From NCBI RefSeq assembly GCF_025449215.1, contig NZ_CP104900.1, forward strand, positions 186,001 to 250,000: a stretch of DNA of 64,000 bases, written 5' to 3'. Positions 12,001 to 21,277 of this stretch are shown one piece after another. Under the pieces are notes generated by a model. It made no database searches. It had not been told where the DNA came from and was given only the letters and a program-made list of their open reading frames with translations. This stretch comes from Shewanella seohaensis. GTDB lineage: Bacteria; Pseudomonadota; Gammaproteobacteria; Enterobacterales; Shewanellaceae. Numbering within the stretch: position 1 is the stretch's first letter; every line of letters starts with the position of its first letter. A program made the translations under genes and the position numbers.

Positions 12001-14238
12001 ATGCCTAAGTCTATGGGGCCGATAAACCTAGTCGCCGCCGCAGTTATCTGCCAACTGGGGCTTGTTAATGTGGCAACAGCCGCTGAAAACGATATGGAGC
12101 GCATGGTGGTCTCCGCCACCCGCTCACCGACCCAAATCAGCGATCTCTCCAGCACTGTGTGGATCATTGATGAAGCCAGCATTCGCGAGCAAACCGATAG
12201 CGGCAAAGGTATTAAGGAAATGCTCGCCGCCTTAGTGCCGTCGATGGATGTATCCAGCCAAGGGCGCACCAACTTTGGCCAGAATATTCGCGGTCGCGCC
12301 ATGGTGGTCCTAATCGATGGCGTGTCGATGAACACCTCCCGCAGTATCAGCCGCCAGCTCGACAGTATCGATCCATTCAATATTGCCCGCATCGAAGTGC
12401 TTGCTGGCGCGTCGGCTATCTATGGCGGTGGCGCACTGGGCGGTGCCATAAATATTGTCACTAAAAAAGCAGCTGACAGCAGTGATACCTTCGAAGCCGA
12501 AGCGGGATTCAAGTCCGGCTTTAATAGCAGTGAGGATGTAGATTACCGCACCGCGCTGGCGGTGACCGGAGGCAGCGATTCGCTTAAAGGGCGCTTCAGT
12601 GCCGCTTGGCAGGAAAACGGCCAATGGTTTGATGGCAGCAGCAACCCTGTGATGCTGGACATTACCCAAACCGGAATGCAGTACACCCAAGGTTATGATT
12701 TAATGGCGAATATGGATTGGCAGCTTGCCAATGACGCTAACCTCAGCGCCATGGCGCAATACTATCGCAACGGTTCAGACGATGAACATGGTCTGTATAT
12801 GGGTGAGAACTTCTCCGGCGTCACTGGCGATGCCTCAGTGCTCGAAACCCGTAAGGGATTAGACGCTGACCGCAGCCCCGCCACCGAGCGCACTTTGCTG
12901 AATCTGTCCTACTCACAGAATGAGTTTCTTGGTCAAACCCTGTATTTACAAGGCTTTTATCGCAAAGAGAATCTGGACTTCCACCCGTTCCCCTATGTCA
13001 ATGAAACCAGCGGCGTCTACAACTTCTCAGCATCGGCCCAAAACACCAGCATCTATGGTTTGAAGGCGGTCGTTGAATCCAAGCCCGTCGATAGCCTCAC
13101 GCTCACTTGGGGACTGGATTGGGATAAAGAAAGTTTTGATTCGAGCCAAATGAGCTTCGACCTCGATGCCGCCAACCAACACGGCGGCTTAGTGATGCGC
13201 GAGCTGTTCACTACCGGCCGTTATGTCGACTTTTCGGTCGAATCCATTGCTGCATTTGTCCAAAGCAGTTGGGAGATGAATAGCTTTTTGGTGCTAAACG
13301 CAGGCTATCGTTATCAACACATGGAAAACAGTGTTGATGATTTTATCGGTTATAACCAACAGGTGGCGATCGCCTCTGGCAAAGCCACAGGAGCCGATGC
13401 CATTAAAGGCGGCAGCACCGACTATAACATAGGTTTAATCAACCTCGGCTTGGTGGCTAAGTTAAGCCAAGACCAACAACTCTGGCTTGCCTATTCCCAA
13501 GGCTTTGAACTGCCAGACCTATCGAAATACTATGGCCGCGGCACCTACAAGGCCGATGCCGACGGTTACTTACAGTTGCAAAACAGCATCAATATCAATG
13601 ATACTCGCCTTGATGGGATCAAGACCGACTCCATGGAGCTGGGATGGCGTTATCTTGCAGACCGTTGGCAGGCGCAAGCCAGCGTCTATTATGCCGTGTC
13701 TGACAAGGTCATTGAGGTCAACAGCAAAGATCTGACCATCAATGTCAAAGACCAAGACAAGCGCAGCTATGGCCTAGAGGCACAACTGAACTTTGATATC
13801 AGCTCCGACTGGCAAGTCGGCACCAATCTGCATCTGGTGCGCAGTGAAGTGAAGGATGAGAATAACTGGATCGATGAAACCGTCACTTATGCCTCGCCCT
13901 CTAAGGCCACCGCCTTTATTGGCTGGCGCGGCGACACACAGAAGATCCGTTTACAGGCTGAGCACAGTTTCAGCGCCGAATCTGACTATCGCTTCAAAAC
14001 CAACGATGGCCTAGCGAGTGAGCTTGATAGCTACACGACGCTGGATTTACTGGGCTCTATCGATTTACCGGTCGGCACCTTGAGCTACGGCATCGAAAAC
14101 CTGCTCGATAAAGACTACAGCACCCTGTGGGGCCAAAGAGCGATGTACTTCTACAGTCCGACCTACGGTCCTGAGTCTATGTTCGACTACCATGGCCGCG
14201 GTCGCACCTTTGCCCTCAATTATCAACTGAGTTGGTGA
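12001..14238 (+). CDS. TonB-dependent outer-membrane receptor (siderophore type)
   Basis: 745 residues from the ATG at 12001, preceded by GGAG at 11991; an in-frame start at 11950 lacks a site and precedes the signal peptide. N-terminal signal peptide ending ...VATAA, then the plug domain (MVVSATRSPTQISDL as TonB-box/plug start, YGGGALGGAINIVTKK as the plug core), then a long beta-barrel ending in an aromatic residue (LSW). It imports a ferric siderophore or similar ligand using TonB energy. A Fur-like box lies upstream. It stands alone, so the ligand cannot be inferred. Confidence 0.92.
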   Translation: MPKSMGPINLVAAAVICQLGLVNVATAAENDMERMVVSATRSPTQISDLSSTVWIIDEASIREQTDSGKGIKEMLAALVPSMDVSSQGRTNFGQNIRGRAMVVLIDGVSMNTSRSISRQLDSIDPFNIARIEVLAGASAIYGGGALGGAINIVTKKAADSSDTFEAEAGFKSGFNSSEDVDYRTALAVTGGSDSLKGRFSAAWQENGQWFDGSSNPVMLDITQTGMQYTQGYDLMANMDWQLANDANLSAMAQYYRNGSDDEHGLYMGENFSGVTGDASVLETRKGLDADRSPATERTLLNLSYSQNEFLGQTLYLQGFYRKENLDFHPFPYVNETSGVYNFSASAQNTSIYGLKAVVESKPVDSLTLTWGLDWDKESFDSSQMSFDLDAANQHGGLVMRELFTTGRYVDFSVESIAAFVQSSWEMNSFLVLNAGYRYQHMENSVDDFIGYNQQVAIASGKATGADAIKGGSTDYNIGLINLGLVAKLSQDQQLWLAYSQGFELPDLSKYYGRGTYKADADGYLQLQNSININDTRLDGIKTDSMELGWRYLADRWQAQASVYYAVSDKVIEVNSKDLTINVKDQDKRSYGLEAQLNFDISSDWQVGTNLHLVRSEVKDENNWIDETVTYASPSKATAFIGWRGDTQKIRLQAEHSFSAESDYRFKTNDGLASELDSYTTLDLLGSIDLPVGTLSYGIENLLDKDYSTLWGQRAMYFYSPTYGPESMFDYHGRGRTFALNYQLSW

Positions 14239-14307
14239 TAACAGGCTAAAAGGCATCAATCACTTGTGTCAGCCTTCCCTTAAAGCGGGTTGAGCAAATG
14301 CCACAAA

Positions 14308-14341
14308 CAAAAAACGGTCCCCAAGTGGACCGTTTTTTATT
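14308..14341. terminator. bidirectional terminator
   Basis: AAAACGGTCC (14311-14320) pairs with GGACCGTTTT across a short loop, with A and T tracts on both sides. It separates the TonB receptor from the convergent cupin gene. Confidence 0.9.
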
Positions 14342-14468
14342 CGGAAAATCAATCAAGCTTCAGATGTGAATATCACGATAAGCCAGCTAAGCGCGACTCA
14401 ACAACACCTACCAAATCGTGAGTTAATACAAATTCATTTTTATCTGTGCTTAGGTTGAATTACGCTAA

Positions 14469-15212
14469 CTAGTTTTTGAAAAATTGTTCGTTGGTACCGT
14501 ATGGGCCTAGGTTTAAATCGCGTTTACGGATGGCATCTACGCGGTCAAAGGCTTCTTCGGCCACCCGTAGATTTTTAACATCTTTACGCCAGTAGTATTT
14601 AAATCCATCAAAGTGGGCGTTGTTTGGATACCAGTAAAATACACCTAAACCTTCTTTATTGAGGATTGGGGTATTGTGGATATGGGCACCAGGAATATAG
14701 AAATATTGACCTTTGGCCAGAGTTTCAAATTTATTGTTTGCCAGTGTCTTGCTGGTGCCGTTGACTACGTAGTAACACTCTGGTTGACCATGGAAATGTG
14801 GCTCATGGTCTGATTTCAACCCATTAGTGATACCAATTACGACAGGGCTATCTGATAGCTCTTTCCAGATATAACCCACAGGTGAGTTTTTAGGATCGCA
14901 GTTTTTGGCTTCGAGCACGTTACCGTGGTCATCCAAAGTTTTACAAAAACGTTGGTCTGCGGCAATGCTGTCATTGGGTTTGATGGTGTTAAAGTCGATT
15001 TTGCCAGCTTCCCAATCGGCAATGTAGGCCTCGATTTCGGGGTTACGGCATTGCTCTGGCATAGTGTTTTGCGGCACATAGGGCGTGCTGTCGTACGGCA
15101 CTGGCGTCATTTGTTGATAGGGTAGTTGCGCGTGATTACATTGTGGGCCTTGAGCCATAACAGCTGTTGAAGTCAGTGCGGCTAATCCGAAAAGCATTTT
15201 TAATTTCATCAT
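14469..15212 (-). CDS. secreted cupin protein, DMSP-lyase-like (short DddY-like)
   Basis: 247 residues with a clear signal peptide (cleavage after AVMA), so periplasmic. The cupin metal site HFHGQPECYYVVNG fits the DMSP-lyase pattern HxHxxxExYxxxxG exactly. The second motif GQYFYIPGAHIHN supplies the last His. DddY is the periplasmic member of that superfamily and cleaves DMSP to dimethyl sulfide and acrylate. DddY proteins are usually near 400 residues; this one lacks an equivalent N-terminal part, so it could be a short form or a relative with another substrate. It lies at the end of the flavin-reductase module and has its own copy of the module operator upstream. Function in acrylate release is inference. 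Confidence 0.6.
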   Translation of the reverse strand: MMKLKMLFGLAALTSTAVMAQGPQCNHAQLPYQQMTPVPYDSTPYVPQNTMPEQCRNPEIEAYIADWEAGKIDFNTIKPNDSIAADQRFCKTLDDHGNVLEAKNCDPKNSPVGYIWKELSDSPVVIGITNGLKSDHEPHFHGQPECYYVVNGTSKTLANNKFETLAKGQYFYIPGAHIHNTPILNKEGLGVFYWYPNNAHFDGFKYYWRKDVKNLRVAEEAFDRVDAIRKRDLNLGPYGTNEQFFKN

Positions 15213-15337
15213 TCCAATCCTATTTTTACATCGCTTAATGGCGATATTCTGTTGGTTATGTTGTTACGTGACTAACAATAAAGTGATTGGTTAATGGTAA
15301 AGGTGAATTGGATCACGGCATGTTTTGAGTGGCAAAC

Positions 15338-15363
15338 TTATTCGTGACTTTACTCGCGAATAA
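15338..15363. promoter_or_regulatory. palindromic operator, copy A (before cupin gene)
   Basis: A 26-bp imperfect palindrome beginning TTATTCGTGA and ending CGCGAATAA, about 125 bp upstream of the cupin start. It is identical at 21 of 26 positions to the sequence at 19728-19753 in front of the flavin reductase. Likely bound by the divergent TetR-family protein (inference). Confidence 0.65.
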
Positions 15364-15382
15364 TCTTACCGTCCGAGCCGTT

Positions 15383-16464
15383 TTAGAGCTGCAATTGTAT
15401 GCTTAACTGCGCGTAGTTGGACTTTCCCTGCTGCGCATTGGGATGGGCAGAGCTGTTGTTATCCTCAATTTGATAGCGGCCAACTTCAATACCTAGAGTG
15501 AGTGCTTGGGTCAAGTTGGTAAACAGATTCACACCAAAGTGACTGCGATCCGTTTGTTCCCTCTCTGTACTGGTGCGCCCAAAAAGATTGTCGAGCGGGC
15601 GTAGTCAGTCCAAAAATGTCGGTAGGCAAACATGGCCGACGTCGTGGTTTCTAATTCTCCTTGGATGATATCGCGCGCGGCATCGGTGCCAACATAACGA
15701 CCTAGGTGACCATAGTGCAATTGTAGGCGTAGATCATCTTGGCCAAAGGTAAAGAGTTTGGCAGCAAGGGAGAGCCCACCAGCCCATTGCGACGTGCCCG
15801 CTGGATCTAAATAACGCACTAAGCCAGAGAGAGACACATTGCCCCATTCGCCTGATTGGTTGTAGCGGGCAATCATGTCTGGGATGTAATCATGACTGGT
15901 ATCAATCCAGTTAGGTTTTGCTGTTGTAGCCTTGGTTTGCCCATCCGTTTCGGCTTGGGTGCCGTAACTGTAGGGATTTTCGAGGGCGAACTGCCATTGT
16001 TCGGTGCAATAGCGGATAAGTGCTTGTCTTACCATGGCTTGTCCAACTAATGGCCCGCCTAAATCGGCAGTTTCGGCAAAGGTACTGGTATTGACTAAGG
16101 TTGACCAAGTTTGTCCGGCGGTGATGCCTTGATAACTGATATAGGCATGCCTAAGCCGTGGACTGTAGGAGTTGGAGATAATCGGATTCCCTTGGCTGGA
16201 GCCGACAAAATCGATTTCGGCAAAGGCTTTGGCTTCATCGGTGTTGAGCGACAGGTTAAAGCGGCTTTCTTGGGCGCCAAATTGGGTGCGTTTGCTGTGT
16301 TCGACAACCTCGCCTCCTCCTGTCCAACTGTCTTGAAAGGCCACGTTGCCTTCAACAAAGCGGGTGTTGGCCTTAATAAATCCGCCTAACTGTACATCGG
16401 CAGCATACAGGGAGGATGAACAGATAAAATAAACGGCAAGTGTAGGTAAAGATTGTAGTTTCAT
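15383..16464 (-). CDS. outer-membrane porin, DcaP-like (one frameshift)
   Basis: About 360 residues when joined. Signal peptide MKLQSLPTLAVYFICSSSLY then AADVQLGGFIKAN, typical of porins with an early beta strand; the C-terminus is LSIQLQL. The first frame runs to 15529; the remaining about 65 residues, including GVNLFTNLTQALTLGIEVG, lie in another frame. One extra base in the A5 run at 15581-15585 joins them. Frequent alternating aromatic and polar residues support a beta-barrel. It lies in the accessory respiratory module and probably lets the substrate enter the periplasm. Frameshift may be a sequencing error. Confidence 0.7.
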
Positions 16465-16484
16465 CGTTCACTCTATGGGGAAAA

Positions 16485-16514
16485 CGTAAAAAAAGCCCTA
16501 ACGAATAGGGCCAA
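16485..16514 (-). terminator. terminator with TTCG loop between the two porin genes
   Basis: On the minus strand GCCCTA-TTCG-TTAGGGC is followed by seven T. The stem with a UUCG-type loop is a textbook intrinsic terminator. It lies only about 20 bp before the start of the second porin, so the downstream part depends on read-through or another promoter. Confidence 0.85.
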
Positions 16515-16570
16515 AAAGGTATAGCAGTCTAAAACGGCAGGGAGGATGGACGTCCTAAACTGCGCAAATA

Positions 16571-17706
16571 CTAGAAGTAGTAACCAAAGTTGATGTTGAT
16601 ACGTTTATCCCAATCGTTACCGACTTCTGGTAGGCCAACGTGGTCGTTATTGGCGGTTGAGAAGGTCATGTTTTTACCCATGACAAAGTCAATCATGGTG
16701 TACGTTGGGCCAGCAGAAATCGCCATACCGGTGACGTTTTGCATGCTGTTGTCGTAGCTATCGTCATCAACATCAGGCGTCATTAAACCAAAGTCGTTAT
16801 AAAACTTAATGCTGCCCCAATCTGTGTTAACGGTTTTGGCAATGTTGATGTTATAGGCTTGGCCTTTTGAGGCGATTTCGTATTGCCAGCTCACCACCGA
16901 TACGCCAATTTTGTTGTCGTCGATAGCATCTGCAGCATTGTATTCATACTGCATGGCTTGCATTTGTAGGTTCCAGCCGTTGTAACTGCTGTCTAAATGC
17001 AGGGCTACAGCATAGCGGTCGCCATTATTGCCGGTTTTGCTGTTATAGATTTGGCCGACCTGTACTGAGCCACCAAAGGTGGTTGCGCCACCTTCGTATT
17101 CAGCGGTGTAGGTTTGGCGCACGTTGAGTTGGTTTGTTTCTTCGTTATTGTATTCCGTGCCGTTGATGGTGCCGGTATACAAGTCAGTTGAATAACGCTT
17201 GTTTTCAGTTGGGCCGTATTCGGCATTTTTATAAAACGCTAAATCGGTGTGCCAGCCGTTTTTCTCATAGGTCGCTTTTAAGCCGATGTCGTGGTCATCT
17301 TCAAAGCCTAAATAGTAAGGCAGACCAAACCACCAACTGTTAGAGATAAACTCGCGGTTACCAAAGGGTACTTTGTTGATACCAAATTGCAGTTGCCAGT
17401 CTGGGTCAATGTTGTAGTAGCCATAACCATACTTGATGTAGTTAGTGCCTGAGGTAAAACGGTATTCTGCCGCTAAACCGAAATCGCCTTTTTTCCATCG
17501 AATTTAATTGCCGCCATGTCGAAGTTAAAGTCGCCGCCTTTATCCTTCGATTTTTCATCATAATCACGATAGCCATAGTTAACGCGCACAGCACCGCCAA
17601 TATTGATGCCATCTTCTTGCACTGCGGCAAAGGCGTTAGTTTGAGATAGTGCGATAGCGGTTGCCACCATGGACAACATAAACCGGGTGGATTTTTTCAT
17701 CATCAT
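16571..17706 (-). CDS. outer-membrane porin, phosphate-selective porin-like (one frameshift)
   Basis: About 378 residues when joined. Signal peptide ends ...SQTNAFA; the protein ends INFGYYF with the terminal Phe of outer-membrane barrels. The first frame breaks at 17473 and the rest (DFGLAAEYRFTSGTNY onward) continues in another frame to 16571. One extra base in the T6 run at 17489-17494 restores it. It lies 34 bp after the tetraheme cytochrome gene, so it is co-transcribed with the reductase. A role in substrate uptake is inferred. Such porins often accompany flavocytochrome c genes in Shewanella. Confidence 0.7.
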
Positions 17707-17740
17707 TACCTTTCTTAAGTTTTTGTATTATAAAATTAAA

Positions 17741-18112
17741 TTACATTTCTTTGAACCAAGTACGGTGACACTCAGCGCACACGGGAGCCTTTTTCTCATG
17801 CTCGCCGTGGCAGGCTAAGCAGCTGGCGCCTTCGTTGTAGTGCAGCGATTTATGTGGATGGGCTTCAGGGATGGCAAGTTTGGACTCATCAACCGGAATA
17901 CTGGTGATTTCGCCATGACATTCAACGCAGGCTGCATCGGTGGCATTTTGTTTACCCGAGCCTTGGTGGCATCCTTTACAGCCATCTTGGTAGATAAATT
18001 CGTGGTTGGTTCTGCCTTGGGTGCTGCCTTTCATCTTGACAAGGTCTCCGGCATTGGCTGCGCCAGTGAACAGTGTTGCAACAACCAGTGTGAGTAGTAA
18101 TGTTTTCATCAT
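17741..18112 (-). CDS. periplasmic tetraheme cytochrome c
   Basis: 123 residues with a signal peptide (cut after GAANA) and four heme motifs: CKGCH, CVECH, CLACH and CAECH. Size and motif spacing match the small tetraheme domain fused to the flavin domain in flavocytochrome c fumarate reductase. Here it is a separate subunit, starting 3 bp after the reductase gene with its ribosome binding site inside that gene's end. It should receive electrons from the inner-membrane quinol oxidase CymA (known in Shewanella) and pass them to the flavoprotein; this is inferred from family and position. Confidence 0.93.
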   Translation of the reverse strand: MMKTLLLTLVVATLFTGAANAGDLVKMKGSTQGRTNHEFIYQDGCKGCHQGSGKQNATDAACVECHGEITSIPVDESKLAIPEAHPHKSLHYNEGASCLACHGEHEKKAPVCAECHRTWFKEM

Positions 18113-18115
18113 GAT

Positions 18116-19635
18116 TTAAGCCTGCATGTCAGATTTGATGGTTTCAGCAACGATAATTCCCATCGTTAAGCACTCCAGGCAAGCTGTTGAACTTAAACGG
18201 GTTCCACCGTGAGTACCGCCAGTTGCTTCACCAACGGCATAGAGATTTTTCATCGGAGCTAGGGTTTGACTATGCAGCACTCTCGCGCCTAAATCGGTTT
18301 TTAAACCGCCCATGCAGTAGTGCACTTTTGGCCAAATCCGCGACACAATAAACGGCGGTTTAAGCTCGACAGCCGTATCCATCATGCGGCCAAACAAGGG
18401 GTCAATGCGCTGTGGCACTTGCTTGTTGTACTCGGCAACAGTTTGTTTGAGCGGTGCAAGTGGAATATTGAATTGCTTAGCTAATTGCTCAAGGCTATCG
18501 ACTTTCCAAGCGATTTGGTCACGCACTGCGCGGGTCACTTCTTCTGCACCAACATGATCGTCATGGTTAAAAAACACCACAGGATAGGCGGGTGAGCCAT
18601 CAGGGTTACGATTTTTCATAATGGCGTCGGAGCAGGTTTTTCTATCGGCGCGTTCATTCATAAAACGCTTACCGTCTAACACATTGACTGAAATTCCTTT
18701 ATGGAAACCAATCGAGAGCAGAGCATTTGACCAGCCAAAGCCGCCTTCATCTGGCGAGCCCCAGTGACCTGTTTGAATAAAGCTCATATGAACCGGGAAA
18801 GCACCGTGGGCCATAGCCGTTAGTGTGACTTCACCCGTTGCGCCTAGGGCATTGGTACAATCTAAGGTTTTATCTAATGCAGGGTCGACCAGTTCACGTA
18901 GTACTAAGTTACGTGAGAAACCACCGTGGGCAAGGATAACGGCCTTATTGGCTTTGATGTAGATTGTTTTACCGGTTTTGAGATCCGGGAAACGATAATT
19001 TTGACGCACTTTCAAGCCAACAATCTCTTGGCCATCCATGATGAAGTCTTCAACATAATGTTGCAGACGGTACTCAACGCCTTCTTTTTTACCAGCTTCA
19101 TAGAGTTTTGTGGTGATATCGCCACCGACGCCATGCAGAGTACGGATAGCTCGCGCTTTATTGTGGCCGCCCACTTGTTGGTTAAAGCCCTCACGGAATT
19201 TTACCCCTGTATCAATACACAGCTGATAAGCATCTAGGGCACGATTAGCGATTTGTCGTAGCATGTCGGTATTTTGCATACCGCGGCCGGAGATAATTTG
19301 ATCTTTTACTAGCTCTTCGGGTGAGTCATCGTTGATCCCTTGAGCTAATTGGATTGGGTTTTTAGGGATAGCTAACCAGCCCCCGTTGATCGCTGAGTTG
19401 CCACCGATCACCTGCATTTTTTCTAATACCAGTATCGAGCCTAGACCTTGTCGCTTAGCATTTAGTGCGGATGACAGCCCCGCAAAACCTGACCCCACGA
19501 CAATAACATCACGAGTTTCATCCCATTTAATGTTTGAGGCGCATTCAGTGGCTAATGCTGAACTTGGCAATACCGCTGCGATACCGCCTACCGCAGCACC
19601 AGCACCTAGCTTTAAAAACTTCTTCTATCATGCAT
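18116..19635 (-). CDS. Tat-exported FAD-dependent reductase, fumarate-reductase-like (frameshift in signal peptide)
   Basis: About 507 residues when joined. The ATG at 19635 (GAGGG upstream) opens MHDRRSFLKLGAGAAVGG, a twin-arginine signal, only if one base is added to the A5 run at 19614-19618. Without it the frame starts at the TTG at 19570. The body has the FAD motif VIVVGSGFAGLSSALNA and EKMQVIGGNSAINGGW. Equivalents of the FccA active site are present: Arg in RFMNERADR, His in KVHYCMGGL and Arg in THGGTRLSS. This family reduces activated C=C bonds such as fumarate, urocanate, acrylate or cinnamates. The substrate here is unknown. It is the first gene of the operon. Confidence 0.85.
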
Positions 19636-19727
19636 TTTGTTAACCCTCTATGTCTGTTGCAAACAAGATAGAGGTTATGAACGGCGTCTAAGGAGAAGTG
19701 AGTCACGACTTTTTTTCAGTGACAATT

Positions 19728-19753
19728 TTATTCGTGAGTTATCTCGTGAATAT
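19728..19753. promoter_or_regulatory. palindromic operator, copy B (before flavin reductase)
   Basis: A 26-bp imperfect palindrome beginning TTATTCGTGA and ending CGTGAATAT, about 95 bp upstream of the reductase start and 220 bp from the TetR gene. It matches copy A at 15338 at 21 of 26 positions. An inverted repeat TGTGATTT-N6-AAATCACA also lies at 19833-19854 in the same region. Confidence 0.65.
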
Positions 19754-19970
19754 TTTTTCTTTGGGAATTGACCGGAGGTAATACAGGTTAAATGAACAAA
19801 ATTTAACTTATGACAAATTCCTGTTGATTAAATGTGATTTTGAAGTAAATCACAAAGATTAAAATTTAAAACTCTGTGATGTGAGCTTAATCCCGATTAT
19901 TCGTTTATTGGCTATGTCTCATATTTGTGCGCAATCCATAATTTACTTTTCGGTATACAGGAATAAGTAA

Positions 19971-20764
19971 ATGAAATGCCCCACTGACTCACTATCTATT
20001 TTGCGTTGTAATCAGATATTGGATGCAGCAGAAAAGCTGATTGAGTCACAAGGTGTTGTGTCTTTTAAATTTTCTCAACTTGCTCATGAGGTTGGATGCT
20101 CTACAGGAACCTTATATAAGTTTTTTGAACGTAAAGAAGATGTGTTGGTTTGTTTATTCTTAAGAAGTGCGACATCAAATCACTTACCCATTTTTATCCA
20201 TAAGAATCCAGATTTAACAGCACAAGAGAAAGTGCTCTTACCCATTTTTTTTACCTTTGAAACCATTAAGCGTAGTAGTAGCTTTTTTACACTGCGTTCG
20301 GTGTCAGTCAATACAATGGTTTGGAAACTCGCGAGTGATGAAAAAGTGGAGCGGTTTAAAAACGCATTAATGCCTTTTGGGGTTGGTTTACAGACGCATT
20401 AAATTTAGCGGTTGAAAATGGTGAGTTAGTCGCAACCCCATTAGAAATAAAAGAACTTGTTCAAGGGATTACCTTTTATTTGACAGGATCTTTGACACAA
20501 TTTGAAAGTCAGCTCATAGCCCCTGAGTATTTATCTAATCGCCGAGAAACCTGTTATCGACATTTAGCAAACCTGATGGAACGATACAAATGGCAAAAGC
20601 CCTTAACCCTTGCGCTTTTTGATTCATTAGAGGCGAGAACCACTGCGTTTTTTGACCAACACTATCGTGATCATATGACCTGTGCGGCTTGTAGTGCACT
20701 ATCGAATAAAAGCACTCATGAGTTATCAAACTGTACACGCAATAGCTTAACTTGCGACATATGA
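19971..20764 (+). CDS. TetR-family regulator with Cys-rich tail (one frameshift)
   Basis: About 264 residues when joined. The N-terminal helix-turn-helix domain reads QILDAAEKLIESQG then STGTLYKFFERKEDV, typical TetR. The frame breaks at 20402; one extra T in the T4 run at 20374-20377 continues it as MPFWGWFTDALNLAVENGE to 20764. The C-terminal tail has several cysteines (CAACSALSN, ELSNCTRNSLTC), unusual for the family and possibly redox- or metal-sensing. It is divergent from the flavin-reductase operon and is its likely repressor. Base composition is AT-rich compared with the flanking core genes. Confidence 0.75.
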
Positions 20765-21130
20765 AAACAACTAACACGAATATTAATAGATTACTTAAAC
20801 AACGTAACTCATAAAAATATTACAAAGCTATTCATTTAAAATTTCGCGATTAGATTTAATACACTAAACTCAATCAGCAATATATCTTAACCAATCCCAA
20901 TCACGCTACAAAACCTATGAACTCTAGGATCCACTATGGTTATTTCCAGGGTTTGGCTTGCTATAAAAATGAAAATAAAAAGTGAACAAAATATAGAAAG
21001 CACCTTGTTTAGCACTTTCTATCGTTCTGAGTATAATGCTCTCTAAGCATTAAAAATAAATAATGAATACAATCCCATAGTGCATTGATAAACAGTAATT
21101 ATCTGCAACGACCAAGGCGCGACCCCGTGG
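20765..21130. other. AT-rich intergenic region, no gene seen
   Basis: 366 bp without a credible frame. It contains a weak hairpin AGAAAG...CTTTCT near 20996-21021. Marks the right edge of the AT-rich accessory block. Confidence 0.45.
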
Positions 21131-21277
21131 TCATGACTTTGTTGCAATCTTTTTGCTGACTTTCTTCTCGGCGCTGCTTGCTACCGTCGAATCGGTATCA
21201 GTATCACTGACCGAGGCGCAGCCACTCAAGCCTAATACGGCAACGGGTAACAATATCGCAATCCATTTTTTTAGCAT
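21131..21277 (-). CDS. small lipoprotein (48 residues)
   Basis: MLKKWIAILLPVAVLGLSGC is followed by ASVSDTDTDSTVASS and a lysine-rich end. This is a clean lipoprotein signal with lipobox LSGC (Cys20), so it should be anchored in the inner or outer membrane. The start at 21277 has AGGA eight bases upstream; an ATG at 21286 is less well placed. The mature part is only 29 residues. It is unrelated to its neighbours and its function is unknown. Confidence 0.7.
   Translation of the reverse strand: MLKKWIAILLPVAVLGLSGCASVSDTDTDSTVASSAEKKVSKKIATKS

Noticed and set aside
19833..19854. CRP site from TGTGA...TCACA
   Set aside because: The spacing between TGTGA and TCACA is 12 instead of 6, so it does not fit CRP; kept only as a general inverted repeat.
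15581..20377. Phase variation by homopolymer slippage in the porin and TetR genes
   Set aside because: Runs are only 4-6 bases, shorter than typical phase-variable tracts, and the same breaks hit genes with no reason to vary.
15383..20764. Decaying (pseudogene) respiratory island
   Set aside because: Similar one-base losses occur in core genes elsewhere in the window, so decay specific to the island is not needed to explain them.
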